The notes under the pieces: model-generated
Seen by the model: only the letters and a program-made list of their open reading frames with translations
The model's database searches: none
Told to the model about the DNA's origin: nothing
DNA from: CAG-791 sp963650385
GTDB taxonomy: Bacteria; Bacillota; Clostridia; Lachnospirales; Lachnospiraceae
Assembly (NCBI GenBank): GCA_963650385.1
Contig: CAVJLL010000027.1
Location: forward strand, 1 to 35,107
Reading direction: 5' to 3'
Length of the DNA stretch: 35,107 bases
Made by a program: the position numbers and the translations under genes
Shown: one piece after another, positions 15,910 to 24,398 of the stretch
How positions within the stretch are numbered: the stretch's first letter is position 1
How the letters are laid out: every line of letters begins with the position of its first letter

Positions 15910-16061
15910 GTAATTATTCAGAGCCAGGCAAATTTGCACAAAATGGGTGAGTAATGTTTGCATTAACGAGCCCATTTTTGCAAATTTATTTGGCGAGAAC
16001 GCCACATGAGCAAAAGAGAAGCTGCGTAGCAGCGATTTTGCGAATGAGCTCTGAATATTAC
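15910..16061 (-). repeat. Full copy (C) of the 151-bp palindromic element, inverted
   Basis: Its reverse complement matches 25994-26144 almost throughout, with about ten differences in ~150 positions. Termini are GTAATTATTCAGAGCC on the left and GCTCTGAATATTAC on the right, inverted repeats of each other. The three internal hairpins of copy D are all present. An 11-base near-direct repeat (ACGATTTGTTG at 15899-15909, ACGATTTATTG at 16063-16073) flanks it and may be a target-site duplication, though the match is 10 of 11 and one base off the edge. It lies in the 430-base gap between patB and the lipoprotein gene. Confidence 0.85.
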
Positions 16062-16093
16062 TACGATTTATTGATTTGAGATGCGGGCTGAAC

Positions 16094-16129
16094 AAAAAAA
16101 GAGCCAGGCTCCGTATCGGAGCCTGGCTC
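16094..16129 (-). terminator. Intrinsic terminator of the lipoprotein gene
   Basis: GAGCCAGGCTCCG pairs perfectly (13 bp) with CGGAGCCTGGCTC around a three-base loop. On the minus strand it is followed by seven T's. It begins about 36 bases past the stop at 16165. Confidence 0.92.
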
Positions 16130-16164
16130 TGGGCAAAACAAACTTTATGCTATATGCGTGTTTC

Positions 16165-17028
16165 TTACTCCACCGTAACCGATGTTACGTGCGGCTGTGC
16201 ACCCTCATACCAGTACAGGAAGCCCTCGATGTCGATGGTGTCGCCGATGTTCAGGCCTTCCACTGCCTTGTACACATCGCTGTCCTTGTCGCAAAGGTAA
16301 GACTCAACCGTGAAGGTATAGGTCTCTCCGCCTGCCGTCACATTGAAGTACAGGTCATCGCCCTGCGTGCCGGAGCCATCGTAGTTGTACAGGAAAGCTG
16401 CCTCTGCACCATTGGCATCCGTGCTGGCTGCTACGGTCAGTCCCTTCATAGAAACTGCCTGGTTCATGTAGGCTTCCAGATCGTCAGTTCCGAGCTTATC
16501 CGTTACATCAACCGGCTCTGCCACATAGGTTCCGTCCTCAACCTCATACTCTGCGTCCGTGATCTCTACCTCTCCGGACCACTCGGACTTATAACCGGTA
16601 ACCTTGATCTTCGTGCCGACCGTCAGAACATCGTTGTAGTCCTCCTCGGAGCAGGGAAGGTTGTACAGGAAATAGCCGCCGTCCTGATCCTGCGTATAGA
16701 AGGTAGCTACGCCAACGCCTTCGTTCTCCCACCAGCCCTGCTTGGCCTGGATGTAGGTCTCAACAGTAACCTCGGAGTCTACATCGGCTGCCAGGTATTC
16801 CTCGTAGGTCATGACACCCTCAGACTTCTCATCTGCTGCAGTCTCCTCTGCCGCCGCTTCGGTTGTTTCCTCAGCTGCATCAGTGGATGCCTCCGCTGCT
16901 GCCTCGGTGCTCTCAGCCGCTGCCTCGGTAACAGCCTCACTTGCAGCAGTCCCGGAGGACGATCCCCCGCAGCCTGCGAGTGTAACAGCCATTGCAGCTG
17001 CCAGTACGGTTGCCAGTTTCTTCTTCAT
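16165..17028 (-). CDS. Lipoprotein with acidic linker and beta-rich C-terminal domain
   Basis: 287 residues. A lipoprotein signal peptide ends in LAGC with the lipidated Cys20. A low-complexity Ala/Glu/Thr linker follows (about 25-72), typical of cell-envelope lipoproteins in Clostridia. The remaining ~215 residues are rich in short beta strands and aromatic residues. Two segments share a pattern of the type 'vGtkIkVtGyks...veIt' (about 137-156) and 'iGDtIdIeGfly' (about 263-274), which suggests one or two OB-like barrels; this is a guess from strand pattern only. No enzyme motif is visible. GAGGAA before the ATG supports the start. It has its own terminator and lies downstream of the ABC importer on the same strand, separated by a 220-base gap, so it is probably a separate unit. 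Confidence 0.8.
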   Translation of the reverse strand: MKKKLATVLAAAMAVTLAGCGGSSSGTAASEAVTEAAAESTEAAAEASTDAAEETTEAAAEETAADEKSEGVMTYEEYLAADVDSEVTVETYIQAKQGWWENEGVGVATFYTQDQDGGYFLYNLPCSEEDYNDVLTVGTKIKVTGYKSEWSGEVEITDAEYEVEDGTYVAEPVDVTDKLGTDDLEAYMNQAVSMKGLTVAASTDANGAEAAFLYNYDGSGTQGDDLYFNVTAGGETYTFTVESYLCDKDSDVYKAVEGLNIGDTIDIEGFLYWYEGAQPHVTSVTVE

Positions 17029-17102
17029 AATAGATTCCTCTTTTCCGCGCCGCTTTTGCTATTCGGAGTGCCACACAGCAGCGCAGAAGACGCGTCCCCC
17101 CG

Positions 17103-17181
17103 GGTGCTGCACACCGGAATACTTCAGGCGCAGCACCAAAGGTTCTTATACCACTATTTCCCGCAAAAGAAAAGCTGCGGG
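17103..17181. other. Two hairpins in the gap between the binding protein and the lipoprotein gene
   Basis: GGTGCTGC (17103-17110) pairs with GCAGCACC (17130-17137), and CCCGCA (17160-17165) with TGCGGG (17176-17181). Neither has a downstream T-run on the minus strand. They may mark the 3' end of the ABC importer transcript or lie in the leader of the lipoprotein gene. Confidence 0.45.
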
Positions 17182-17248
17182 CGCAAATTCCGTAACAGTA
17201 CCCACGCCAGCCGCGGCGGGTCCCGGCGGAGTTGGCCGGTTATGAAGC

Positions 17249-18892
17249 CTAGTGAGCTTTCTTTTTTCTGACGATAACAGCAGCCGCTGCAATTCCGATC
17301 CACGCCGCAGCCAGCGTTCCCAGAAGGACCTTCGACCCCGCCGGAAGCGGTCCCAGCTCCTGCTGCCCCCCGGCTTCCGAAGCGGTAATCTGATCCAGCT
17401 TGTACATGCTCGCGGTATCCTCATACAGCTGCGTAATATACGCGTCGTCCACTGTCTGATGCCTGCGCACCGACTTCGTCACGGACTCGATCAGTGAGCC
17501 TGCTGCCATCCGGAGCGATGCCGATCCGTTCAGCACCGGCGCCGTGAAGGTCTTATCCACATTGTCCAGAAGGAGTCTGGCCGCATCGATTTTGACCGAA
17601 TAGTGCTCATCGTCCTCGCCGCGCTTTGACAGATACTCCTGATACTCCGCGCTGTCCTGTGCCTTCGCTGTGACCGGCACGTACCCTTCCGTCTGCGCAT
17701 AGCCCAGCTGCACCTCGTTGGTCAGCAGGTACTGCGCAAAGAGCCAGGATGCCAGCACCTCCTGCGGATTTTCCTTATTAAAGATACATACCGACGGCCC
17801 CTGGGAGATCATCTTCGGATTCTCCGGGTCCTCCTGCGGAACCATACAGACCTTTGTTGTGAACTGCTGCAGCGCATCCTCGCTGATATCCGACAGCGGC
17901 GCATCGGTTCCCATCCAGGTGGATCCCGCCGTAGAATCGACGGCAAAGATGCACTGTCCTGCATTGAGGAAGTTGGCCGGGTAGCTCGATATTTTGAATG
18001 TGGAAAAGGCGCCGGTGGCCGCATGCTCCGCAACGGTTTCCAGAATCTCCGTCGTATCCTGCCCGAACAGCGTGATCTCTCCATCCGCAGACACGTAGCT
18101 CTCGCCCTTCTGCTCGAGCCACTGGATCATCATGTTGTCCGTGGATTTGTAGATAATGGGAATCAGCACGTTCTGGCCGTTGATCTTGTAGGTGCCGTCC
18201 GCATTCTGCTCCATGGCCTTTTCCGCCACCTCGAACATGAAATCCCACGTAATCACATCCGGCAGCTCGTAGCCCAATGCCTCCACCATGTCCTGGTTGA
18301 CATAGACCGCTTCGGTCGAGCGCATAAACGGAATCGCGTAATGGCCCCCCTGAATTTCACATTCCTCCAGGAACTGCGGAATCATCTCATCCCTTGTCGG
18401 ACCGTCGTACCGCAGCTCACTCCCGCCAAAGCCGTACCTGGGGTCATCGAACAGCGCGTCCAGCTCTGCCACCTCGTTGGCTCCCGTCATATAGGTCGCA
18501 ATGTGATCCGGATACGTGATGCAGACATTCGGCGTTGTGTCCGTGGATATGTTCGTAATGACGTCGTTGTAGATCTTCGTGTAATCCGTATACAGCTTCA
18601 GCGTCACTGTAATGTTCGGGTACAGCGCTTCGAAATCCTCGATGGCCTGCTGATACACCGCCGTCTGATTCTTGTTGGTGTCGTTCTTGGCCCAGAAGGA
18701 GATCTCGTACTGCTGCGTCTCGTCAAAGGTCTCCGGCACCGCAAAGGCCGCCTTCCCCTGCGAGCCGTGGCATCCCGTCAGGGCCGATGCCGCAAGAACC
18801 CCCGCCAGTAGGACCGGCAAAAGGCGCCTGCCCGCCGCAGCCGGCTTCCCGACGCGCTTTCTGTAATCGCCTGTGTTGTTCTCTTTTCTCAT
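17249..18892 (-). CDS. Sugar-type ABC substrate-binding lipoprotein with an extra C-terminal membrane anchor
   Basis: 547 residues. The N-terminus is a lipoprotein signal with a long basic leader (RKRVGK) and lipobox ALTGC (Cys41). The body, from about residue 55, is a family-1 (UgpB/MalE-like) solute-binding protein: it opens EISFWAKNDTNKNQ and contains the usual EDFEALYPNITVTLK and late WLFAQYLLTN segments. The oddity is the tail: a hydrophobic stretch (about 522-541, VLLGTLAAAWIGIAAAAVIV) followed by RKKK, an arrangement like a sortase signal or tail anchor but without LPxTG (the preceding residues are LPAGS). The protein would thus be anchored at both ends. Its ATG overlaps the stop of the upstream permease gene (ATGA). 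The substrate is probably a sugar or oligosaccharide. Confidence 0.88.
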   Translation of the reverse strand: MRKENNTGDYRKRVGKPAAAGRRLLPVLLAGVLAASALTGCHGSQGKAAFAVPETFDETQQYEISFWAKNDTNKNQTAVYQQAIEDFEALYPNITVTLKLYTDYTKIYNDVITNISTDTTPNVCITYPDHIATYMTGANEVAELDALFDDPRYGFGGSELRYDGPTRDEMIPQFLEECEIQGGHYAIPFMRSTEAVYVNQDMVEALGYELPDVITWDFMFEVAEKAMEQNADGTYKINGQNVLIPIIYKSTDNMMIQWLEQKGESYVSADGEITLFGQDTTEILETVAEHAATGAFSTFKISSYPANFLNAGQCIFAVDSTAGSTWMGTDAPLSDISEDALQQFTTKVCMVPQEDPENPKMISQGPSVCIFNKENPQEVLASWLFAQYLLTNEVQLGYAQTEGYVPVTAKAQDSAEYQEYLSKRGEDDEHYSVKIDAARLLLDNVDKTFTAPVLNGSASLRMAAGSLIESVTKSVRRHQTVDDAYITQLYEDTASMYKLDQITASEAGGQQELGPLPAGSKVLLGTLAAAWIGIAAAAVIVRKKKAH

Positions 18893-19755
18893 CCCTTGGT
18901 GCCTCCCTGGGATACGCCTGCCATAATCTTTTTATGGAAAATAAGGAACAGGACGACCAGCGGTGCCGAAATGGCCACAACTGCCGCCATCATGGCAGGG
19001 ATGTTCTCCCGTCCGAAGCCGTTTTCCCGCAGCTCCTGAATGCCGTTGGACACCAGATAGTAGCTCGCATCGTCCGTGATCAGCCGCGGCCAGACATAGG
19101 AATTCCAGCACTCAATGACCTTCAGAATCGTAATCGTAACAATCGTGGGCTGACAGATGGGGATCATCACCTTCCAGAGGTACCGGAAGTCCGATGTCCC
19201 GTCCACCTTGGCCGCCTTGTACAGGTCCTCCGGGATCTGCTCGAAGTTCTCCTTCAGCAGATAGATGTAGAAAACCGATGTCACGCTCGGCAGAATCAGT
19301 CCCAGATAGGAGTTGCGCAGATTCCAGTCGGTAATCGTGACATAGTTTGTAATGATGACGAGCTCGTTCGGAATCATCATCAGCGACAGGTACAGCGTGA
19401 ATACCAGGTTTTTCCCCTTAAAGGAGAGCCTTGCAAAGGCATAGGCGGACAGGACCGTCACGACCAGCATCAGTGCGGTCGTCGCCGCAGTGAACAAAAG
19501 CGTGTTGGCAAAATACCTTGCCAACGGCACCTGCGTGAAGGCATCCGCGTAGTTCTGCAGCGTCGGGCTCGTGGTATAGAGCTTCGGAATGTACTCTGCG
19601 TTGTACGATCCGTAGCTCTTAACGGACGTCAGCACCATCCAGTAAAAGGGAAACAGGACGATCAGCGCCCACAGCGCCAGCAGCGCGTAGGTGACGCCTC
19701 TCCCAAAGGTTGTACGGCGCCGGGCGCGCCGTTTTATCTGCTCATAATCGTTCAT
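18889..19755 (-). CDS. ABC sugar importer permease (UgpE/MalG class)
   Basis: 288 residues, six membrane helices. The coupling loop with the EAA pattern is recognisable in YKAAKVDGTSDFRYLWKVMI. The frame is open 19 codons further upstream from a TTG, but ATG 19753-19755 has GGGAG about 8 bases before it and gives the short basic N-terminus usual in the family (MNDYEQIKRRARRRT), so I start there. It pairs with the permease encoded about 100 bases upstream, and the binding-protein gene overlaps its stop codon. Second permease of a CUT1-type importer. Confidence 0.9.
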   Translation of the reverse strand: MNDYEQIKRRARRRTTFGRGVTYALLALWALIVLFPFYWMVLTSVKSYGSYNAEYIPKLYTTSPTLQNYADAFTQVPLARYFANTLLFTAATTALMLVVTVLSAYAFARLSFKGKNLVFTLYLSLMMIPNELVIITNYVTITDWNLRNSYLGLILPSVTSVFYIYLLKENFEQIPEDLYKAAKVDGTSDFRYLWKVMIPICQPTIVTITILKVIECWNSYVWPRLITDDASYYLVSNGIQELRENGFGRENIPAMMAAVVAISAPLVVLFLIFHKKIMAGVSQGGTKG

Positions 19756-19854
19756 ACCATTCTCCCGCCGCTTTCTTCGGCGAACCGCCGATATCGGATC
19801 AGCCGTTTGCAATCCATCTGTGCCGGGGAAATGCTGGTTGAATCAGTGTTTCCC

Positions 19855-20748
19855 CTAGTGCTGCTTCTGCCCGGCAGAACCGGACACCATCAAATTGATG
19901 ACTGTAATGGTAAAGACAATGGCGAACAGTAAAAGCGCTGCCGCCGATGCATAGGACGGATAGCCGCCGCTTTCACCGTAAAGCATGTCATAGACATAGC
20001 CCACGATCGTGTTCATCCCTGCCGCATTCAGATTCGTGCCGAAAATCGCCACCTCATCGCTGTAGGCCTTGAAGGCTCCGATGAAGCCGGTAATGACCAG
20101 GTAGGAAATCATGGGTGCGATCATCGGCAGCGTTATTTTGTAGAAAATACGAAAGCTCCGCGTGCCATCCACTCTGGCCGCCTTATAGTAATCCGGATTC
20201 ACACTGGCAAGCGCACTGGTGAGAATCAGTATTTTGAACGGCAGCACGATCCACACCGTATAAATGCACATCACCAGGAGCTTGGCCCAGTAAGGCCCTT
20301 CGATGAAATCAACACTATTCCCGCCGAAGCACCGGATCAGGAGATTGACAAAGCCGTCGGAGTAGGGCGTCTTTTTGAACAGAATCATGAACACCAGGCC
20401 GACTGCCAGTGTGTTGGTCACATAAGGAAGAAAAAAGATTGTCTGAAACAGGTCCTTGAACTTCGGAATGGAATTCAGACCAAGCGAAATCAGAAGTGCC
20501 AGTCCCGTGGATACCGGAACCGTCACAATGACAATAAGAAAGGTGTTGCGCAGCGCCTGCAGAAAATAAGGGTCCCGCAGCACATACGAGAAATTATAAA
20601 GTCCCACTCCCCAGTAGGTCTGGGAAGCGGAGTTGTATCCCTCCTCCAGCGAGTACACAATGACGTCAAAGAGCGGATACACCATGAACAGAATCAGGAA
20701 TACAAGGGACGGCAGCAGATACAGCCAGGGCTTCCAGCTCTTTTTCAT
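19855..20748 (-). CDS. ABC sugar importer permease (UgpA/MalF class)
   Basis: 297 residues with about six helices, starting MKKSWKPWLYLLPSLVFLIL as in UgpA-like proteins. The EAA loop is YYKAARVDGTRSFRIFYKIT. Its ATG overlaps the stop codon of the ATPase gene by four bases (ATGA), so translation is coupled. About 100 bases separate it from the next permease. Forms the transmembrane pore together with that protein. Confidence 0.92.
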   Translation of the reverse strand: MKKSWKPWLYLLPSLVFLILFMVYPLFDVIVYSLEEGYNSASQTYWGVGLYNFSYVLRDPYFLQALRNTFLIVIVTVPVSTGLALLISLGLNSIPKFKDLFQTIFFLPYVTNTLAVGLVFMILFKKTPYSDGFVNLLIRCFGGNSVDFIEGPYWAKLLVMCIYTVWIVLPFKILILTSALASVNPDYYKAARVDGTRSFRIFYKITLPMIAPMISYLVITGFIGAFKAYSDEVAIFGTNLNAAGMNTIVGYVYDMLYGESGGYPSYASAAALLLFAIVFTITVINLMVSGSAGQKQH

Positions 20749-21866
20749 TTCCTTCCCTCCCCGCTGCAGATGACCTCCCCGGTCTTCTCATCAAACAGGA
20801 ACAGCTTCTGCGGCTTGACAGTAAACCGCACAGTGCCTTCGGATGCATGCAGCGCATCCTCGCCCGAAACGATCGCGCGAAGGGTCTCGCCCTCGCCTGC
20901 CGCATGTTCTGCAACAACGCTGACATCCCTGCCCATGACCTCTACGGAGCGAAGCCGGCAGCAAAGCGGGCCATCCGCCGCGGGAACCAGTCCCTCCGGA
21001 CGGATACCGACAACAACGCCGCATGCCGTCCCCTCGCCGCGCGGTGCAGCCGGGAGTGTCATCACTGTGTTCCCATCGAGCATGATCTGTCTGCCCTGCA
21101 GAGTGCCGCGGAACAGATTGATGGGCGGATTTCCAAGGAATTTTGCAACGAACTGATTGGCCGGCGCATCATAAATTTCCTGCGGCTTGCCGATCTGCTG
21201 CAGAACGCCGTCCTTCATCACCACCATCCGGTCCGAAATGCTCATGGCTTCTTCCTGGTCGTGCGTAACAAAGACAGTTGTAATCCCTGTCTCCTGCTGA
21301 ATTCTGCGGATCTCTGCCCGCGTCTGGATGCGAAGCCGTGCGTCCAGATTTGAAAGAGGCTCATCCAGGAGCAGCACCCTCGGGCGCTTCACCAGAGCTC
21401 TTGCAATGGCTACGCGCTGCTGCTGGCCGCCGGAAAGCTCCCGGGGCCTGCGCTCCAGGTAATCCGTGATCTGAACCAGCTCTGCAGCCTCCTCCGCGCG
21501 GCGGTTCATTTCTTCCCAGGAAAGGCGGTCCTTGCCGGTCAGATTCTGCAGCGGGAAAAGGATGTTCTTGCGTACCGTCAGGTGCGGGTACAGGGCATAG
21601 CTCTGAAAGACCATGCCGACGCCACGGTTCTCCGGCGGGAGCTCCGTCACATCATCCTCACCGAAAAGGATCCGCCCCTCCGACGGCATCTCCAGGCCGC
21701 AGATCATATTCAGCGTCGTGCTCTTGCCGCAGCCGGACGGTCCTAAGAGGCTCACAAGCTCCCCGTCCGGTATCTCGAAGCTGAAGTGGTCCACCGCCGT
21801 CACTTCCTGCCTTTTGTGGTTCAGATCCGGAAATCTCTTTGTCAACTCCTGCAATACAATCTTCAT
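20745..21866 (-). CDS. ABC sugar importer ATPase (MsmK/UgpC class)
   Basis: 373 residues. Walker A is GPSGCGKST (42-50), the signature motif LSGGQQQR, Walker B VLLLDEP, and the H-loop VTHDQEEAM. The C-terminal ~130 residues are the TOBE/regulatory extension found in MalK-type ATPases. The frame is open 27 codons further up, but the canonical beginning MKIVLQELTKRF at ATG 21864-21866 with GGGAAG upstream is preferred. It heads the order ATPase, permease, permease, binding protein on the minus strand. MsmK-type ATPases are known to serve more than one importer, so it could also energise the ATPase-less importer at 29598-33414; that is inference. Confidence 0.93.
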   Translation of the reverse strand: MKIVLQELTKRFPDLNHKRQEVTAVDHFSFEIPDGELVSLLGPSGCGKSTTLNMICGLEMPSEGRILFGEDDVTELPPENRGVGMVFQSYALYPHLTVRKNILFPLQNLTGKDRLSWEEMNRRAEEAAELVQITDYLERRPRELSGGQQQRVAIARALVKRPRVLLLDEPLSNLDARLRIQTRAEIRRIQQETGITTVFVTHDQEEAMSISDRMVVMKDGVLQQIGKPQEIYDAPANQFVAKFLGNPPINLFRGTLQGRQIMLDGNTVMTLPAAPRGEGTACGVVVGIRPEGLVPAADGPLCCRLRSVEVMGRDVSVVAEHAAGEGETLRAIVSGEDALHASEGTVRFTVKPQKLFLFDEKTGEVICSGEGRK

Positions 21867-21965
21867 CGTTTTCTTCCCATACCACCGGGCAATGGCAGCC
21901 CGAAGAGAATCCGCCTTCACCACGCGGACTCTTCTCGTCAACATCATGTTCTGGAAACAACGTAA

Positions 21966-22000
21966 CTAAGGAAACGCAGACCGCGTCTGCGTTTCCTTAG
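21966..22000 (-). terminator. Hairpin terminator between mntP and the ABC importer
   Basis: CTAAGGAAACGCAGAC pairs perfectly (16 bp) with GTCTGCGTTTCCTTAG around CGC. It starts 22 bases past the mntP stop codon. The T-run that follows on the minus strand is short (TTACGTTG). Confidence 0.75.
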
Positions 22001-22021
22001 TAGTATACCGTATCTGCCCCC

Positions 22022-22687
22022 TTACAGGACGCCCTTTACAAAGATTTCCACTCCGATTGCGATGAGAATCACGCCGCCGAGGATCGTCGCCTTGTCGGCA
22101 AGCCGTTCTCCGAACCGTTTGCCGAACAGGAGGCCGCTCATACAGATAATAAACGTTGTAACTGCGACCAGAAGGGAACAGGTTAACGCCGCGCCGGTCC
22201 CGTAATCCGCAATGGTAAAGCCTACCGACAGGGCATCAATCGATGTCGCAATTCCCTGCAGCATCAGCGTGCCAAAGCCAAGACATGCGCCCGTCTTTCC
22301 GGACTCGTCCGGCGTGGCCGATGTGCCGTCCGATGAACCGGCGCCCGGACAGGCCTGATCCTCAGCGTTTGCCTTGGCCGTGGCGTCTTCTTTGTTTTTA
22401 CGAATGCCCTCGATCAGCATCTTGCCGCCGATCCATGCCAGCAGTGCCAGCGCGATCCACGGAATAAATCCCCGGAAAACCTCAAACTGTTCTGCAATGG
22501 TGTGTACGCAAAACCAGCCGATCATCGGCATGGCGAACTGGTAGCCCGCATAGGTTCCCGCAATCCCGCACATTTTCCTGCGGGACATCCCCGGCTCATT
22601 CAGTCCGTTTGCAATGGAGACAGAAAATGCATCCATTGCAAGTCCGACGCCAAGGGCAATGCTGTTCGTGATGAAGATTAAATTCAT
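22022..22687 (-). CDS. mntP: MntP manganese exporter
   Basis: 221 residues, six helices arranged as two repeats. Each repeat has the MntP metal motif: MDAFSVSIANG (Asp19) and IDALSVGF (Asp151). MntP pumps excess Mn2+ out of the cell. A long polar loop (about 97-137, rich in Ala, Gly, Ser, Asp and with two Cys) joins the halves and is longer than in the E. coli protein. The frame is open 42 codons further upstream, but that part runs through the riboswitch terminator; ATG 22685-22687 has AAGGGAG 5-6 bases before it and starts at the first helix. A yybP-ykoY riboswitch and terminator upstream point to induction by manganese. Confidence 0.95.
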   Translation of the reverse strand: MNLIFITNSIALGVGLAMDAFSVSIANGLNEPGMSRRKMCGIAGTYAGYQFAMPMIGWFCVHTIAEQFEVFRGFIPWIALALLAWIGGKMLIEGIRKNKEDATAKANAEDQACPGAGSSDGTSATPDESGKTGACLGFGTLMLQGIATSIDALSVGFTIADYGTGAALTCSLLVAVTTFIICMSGLLFGKRFGERLADKATILGGVILIAIGVEIFVKGVL

Positions 22688-22743
22688 GTCTGCTCCCTTC
22701 GTTTTGGCTGCAGCAAGCTCCCTTCCATGCAGCGACGGCACCG

Positions 22744-22777
22744 CAAAAAAGAGGCACAGCCTGTGCGGCCATGCCTC
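22744..22777 (-). terminator. Intrinsic terminator of the manganese riboswitch
   Basis: On the minus strand GAGGCA pairs with TGCCTC, followed by six T's, about 57 bases before the mntP start. It lies just after the riboswitch aptamer and is the expected expression platform: terminated without Mn2+, read through with it. Confidence 0.8.
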
Positions 22778-22808
22778 CTGAATGATCCATTCGCCCATGC
22801 ATAGCCGT

Positions 22809-22956
22809 ATCAACAGATATACATGAGTCTCGCATATTAAAGTAAGCCAGATTCCCGTCCCTATATGCTCTGAATATAAGCTTTCTATGGGATTAAGAAA
22901 CCAGTATGTTGACTTACTGCAGCTGTGTGCTTGCTACTCCCTCATTGAGAGTTGAT
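22809..22956 (-). ncRNA. yybP-ykoY manganese riboswitch upstream of mntP
   Basis: On the minus strand, ATCAAC (22956-22951) pairs with GTTGAT (22814-22809), and ATGAG with CTCAT closer in, forming P1. Directly inside are the two conserved metal-binding loops: GGAGTAGC (22933-22940) on the 5' side and GCGAGA (22828-22833) on the 3' side, matching the GGGGAGUAGC and GCAAGA consensus of the family. AGTAAG/CTTACT forms a further helix. The gene downstream is the classical target, mntP. The aptamer starts 36 bases past the stop of the XRE-type gene, so part of the signal may come from read-through. Confidence 0.88.
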
Positions 22957-22992
22957 TGTCGCATCCGGATGCAGAATTAGTCAATAAAAACA

Positions 22993-24309
22993 TCATTTTC
23001 CCGTTGAGATGTACCCCCCCCATGTGGGTTTTTTCTTCCATATTATATCGTTGTTCAGCGTGCCGGTCCGGCTGGAAAACCACTCCGCAAGGGGCTCCAC
23101 GACACTGCTGCTGGTGATGCAGATCATATATTCACACGACTCATACGGCACAAAAACTGCAGCGCGCGTTCCGATCAGAATCATCTCCCAGCTCTGTGAC
23201 AGGTGAACTCGTTCGTCGTCCAGTACCAGCAGGTTCGAATCCCGCCGGTCGGCAATATAGTTCCGGACACGCGCCATGTCTTCTTCTTTAATTTTGATCC
23301 GAACGCCGCCTTCTGTAATCTCACCGTTTCTGCAGAACGAATCGATTCCGGACTGAAGCGTAAATTCCTGGATATTCTGACTGCGGATCAGCCGGCCGTA
23401 CTGAACATAGAAGGGATCCATCATGTAGCTGGAGACCATTTCATCGTCCGAGCACAGCCATATACACGGTCTGGGTGTGAAAAAATAGACTTGCTCCCCC
23501 TCCGCATTCTTCCACAGCTCTCCGAAAAACTTCAGTACTTTTTCATTGTTCGTTTCGGTTGTTGCAACCTCCGAGGCATCCTCCAGCACATTTTTAAAAT
23601 TATCACGGTAAGCCTTCACCACTTGCGGCTGCTCACTGAGCACCAGCTGCTTCTCATCAAAGCTGACAGCAATGAGAATCTGTTCTCCCACGATGTAGAA
23701 TGGAAACGCATTGGTCCGCAGTCCTGCCATGGAAACCGGCAGACTATATGCATAGAATTTGGCCTTCTGGCTTCGAAGGTAGGAGATCCACTCGGTAAGA
23801 CGGCGAAAGCTCTCCTCCACCGGCTCCGTTCTGCCGTCATCCTTCGCAACAACCTGGTGCAGCTCTGCCTCTCCCTCGGCAGCAGACTGTTCCGCGATTG
23901 CACGGTAGAGCTTGGCGGCACACACGCTGTTCGACGGAAGAAACATGGAAAAGCTTGTATTCCCGGCTTCCCTCTCCCTGCGCACGAATTCCGAAAAGAT
24001 TTTCTCCGTTTCACCCGCCGGTATCGGATGATCCACGGACAGGTCCTCAATAAACGCCCGGACACATTTTCTCTGCGCCGCCTTATCCCCTGCGCGCTCC
24101 TGTTCATAGCAGTCGATCAGCTGCTGATAATACGCTTCGTCTGCATTGGTAAAATAACAGATCTTCTGCAGCTGCTCCTCCGTTGCCACACGCGTTCCTC
24201 TCAGAATCTGATAGAACGTCGAACGATCGATACCAGTCTTGCGAATGATTGTGTTTTTGGACACCTCTGCATGCCCAAGAAGCTCTGCGAGCATTCTCCC
24301 AACGCTCAT
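22993..24309 (-). CDS. XRE-type HTH regulator with large unassigned C-terminal region
   Basis: 438 residues. A helix-turn-helix of the XRE type lies at about 14-50 (SKNTIIRKTGIDRSTFYQIL, then RVATEEQLQKIC). The remaining ~385 residues contain no motif I recognise: a helical segment (about 55-120) followed by a mixed alpha/beta part with several aromatic-rich strands. This could be a ligand- or partner-sensing domain. ATG 24307-24309 has GAGGTGAGGAG directly upstream. An inverted repeat ATTCGAA-6-TTCGAAT (24399-24418) about 90 bases upstream may be its own operator. The riboswitch of mntP begins 36 bases after its stop codon, but no functional link to manganese is evident. Confidence 0.75.
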   Translation of the reverse strand: MSVGRMLAELLGHAEVSKNTIIRKTGIDRSTFYQILRGTRVATEEQLQKICYFTNADEAYYQQLIDCYEQERAGDKAAQRKCVRAFIEDLSVDHPIPAGETEKIFSEFVRREREAGNTSFSMFLPSNSVCAAKLYRAIAEQSAAEGEAELHQVVAKDDGRTEPVEESFRRLTEWISYLRSQKAKFYAYSLPVSMAGLRTNAFPFYIVGEQILIAVSFDEKQLVLSEQPQVVKAYRDNFKNVLEDASEVATTETNNEKVLKFFGELWKNAEGEQVYFFTPRPCIWLCSDDEMVSSYMMDPFYVQYGRLIRSQNIQEFTLQSGIDSFCRNGEITEGGVRIKIKEEDMARVRNYIADRRDSNLLVLDDERVHLSQSWEMILIGTRAAVFVPYESCEYMICITSSSVVEPLAEWFSSRTGTLNNDIIWKKKPTWGGYISTGK

Positions 24310-24398
24310 CGCTCCTCACCTCACTTTTTCCTCTTTCCTGCATCCGTCTTGCTGTCTCAATGCAGGTTCTCCCTCAATCCCCACAATAAGCATCATAC

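Noticed and set aside
15899..16073. ACGATTTGTTG / ACGATTTATTG as a target-site duplication of element C
   Set aside because: Match is 10 of 11, one base off the element edge, and copy D has no comparable flanking repeat. Kept only as a remark.
17029..17248. A riboswitch before the lipoprotein gene
   Set aside because: Two hairpins are present but I found no conserved aptamer core.
16081..17271. A 396-codon plus-strand frame
   Set aside because: Antisense to the lipoprotein gene and running through its terminator; Cys-rich low-complexity product.
17249..21866. Naming the importer ugpBAEC (glycerol-3-phosphate)
   Set aside because: Family resemblance alone does not show the substrate; CUT1 importers carry many sugars.
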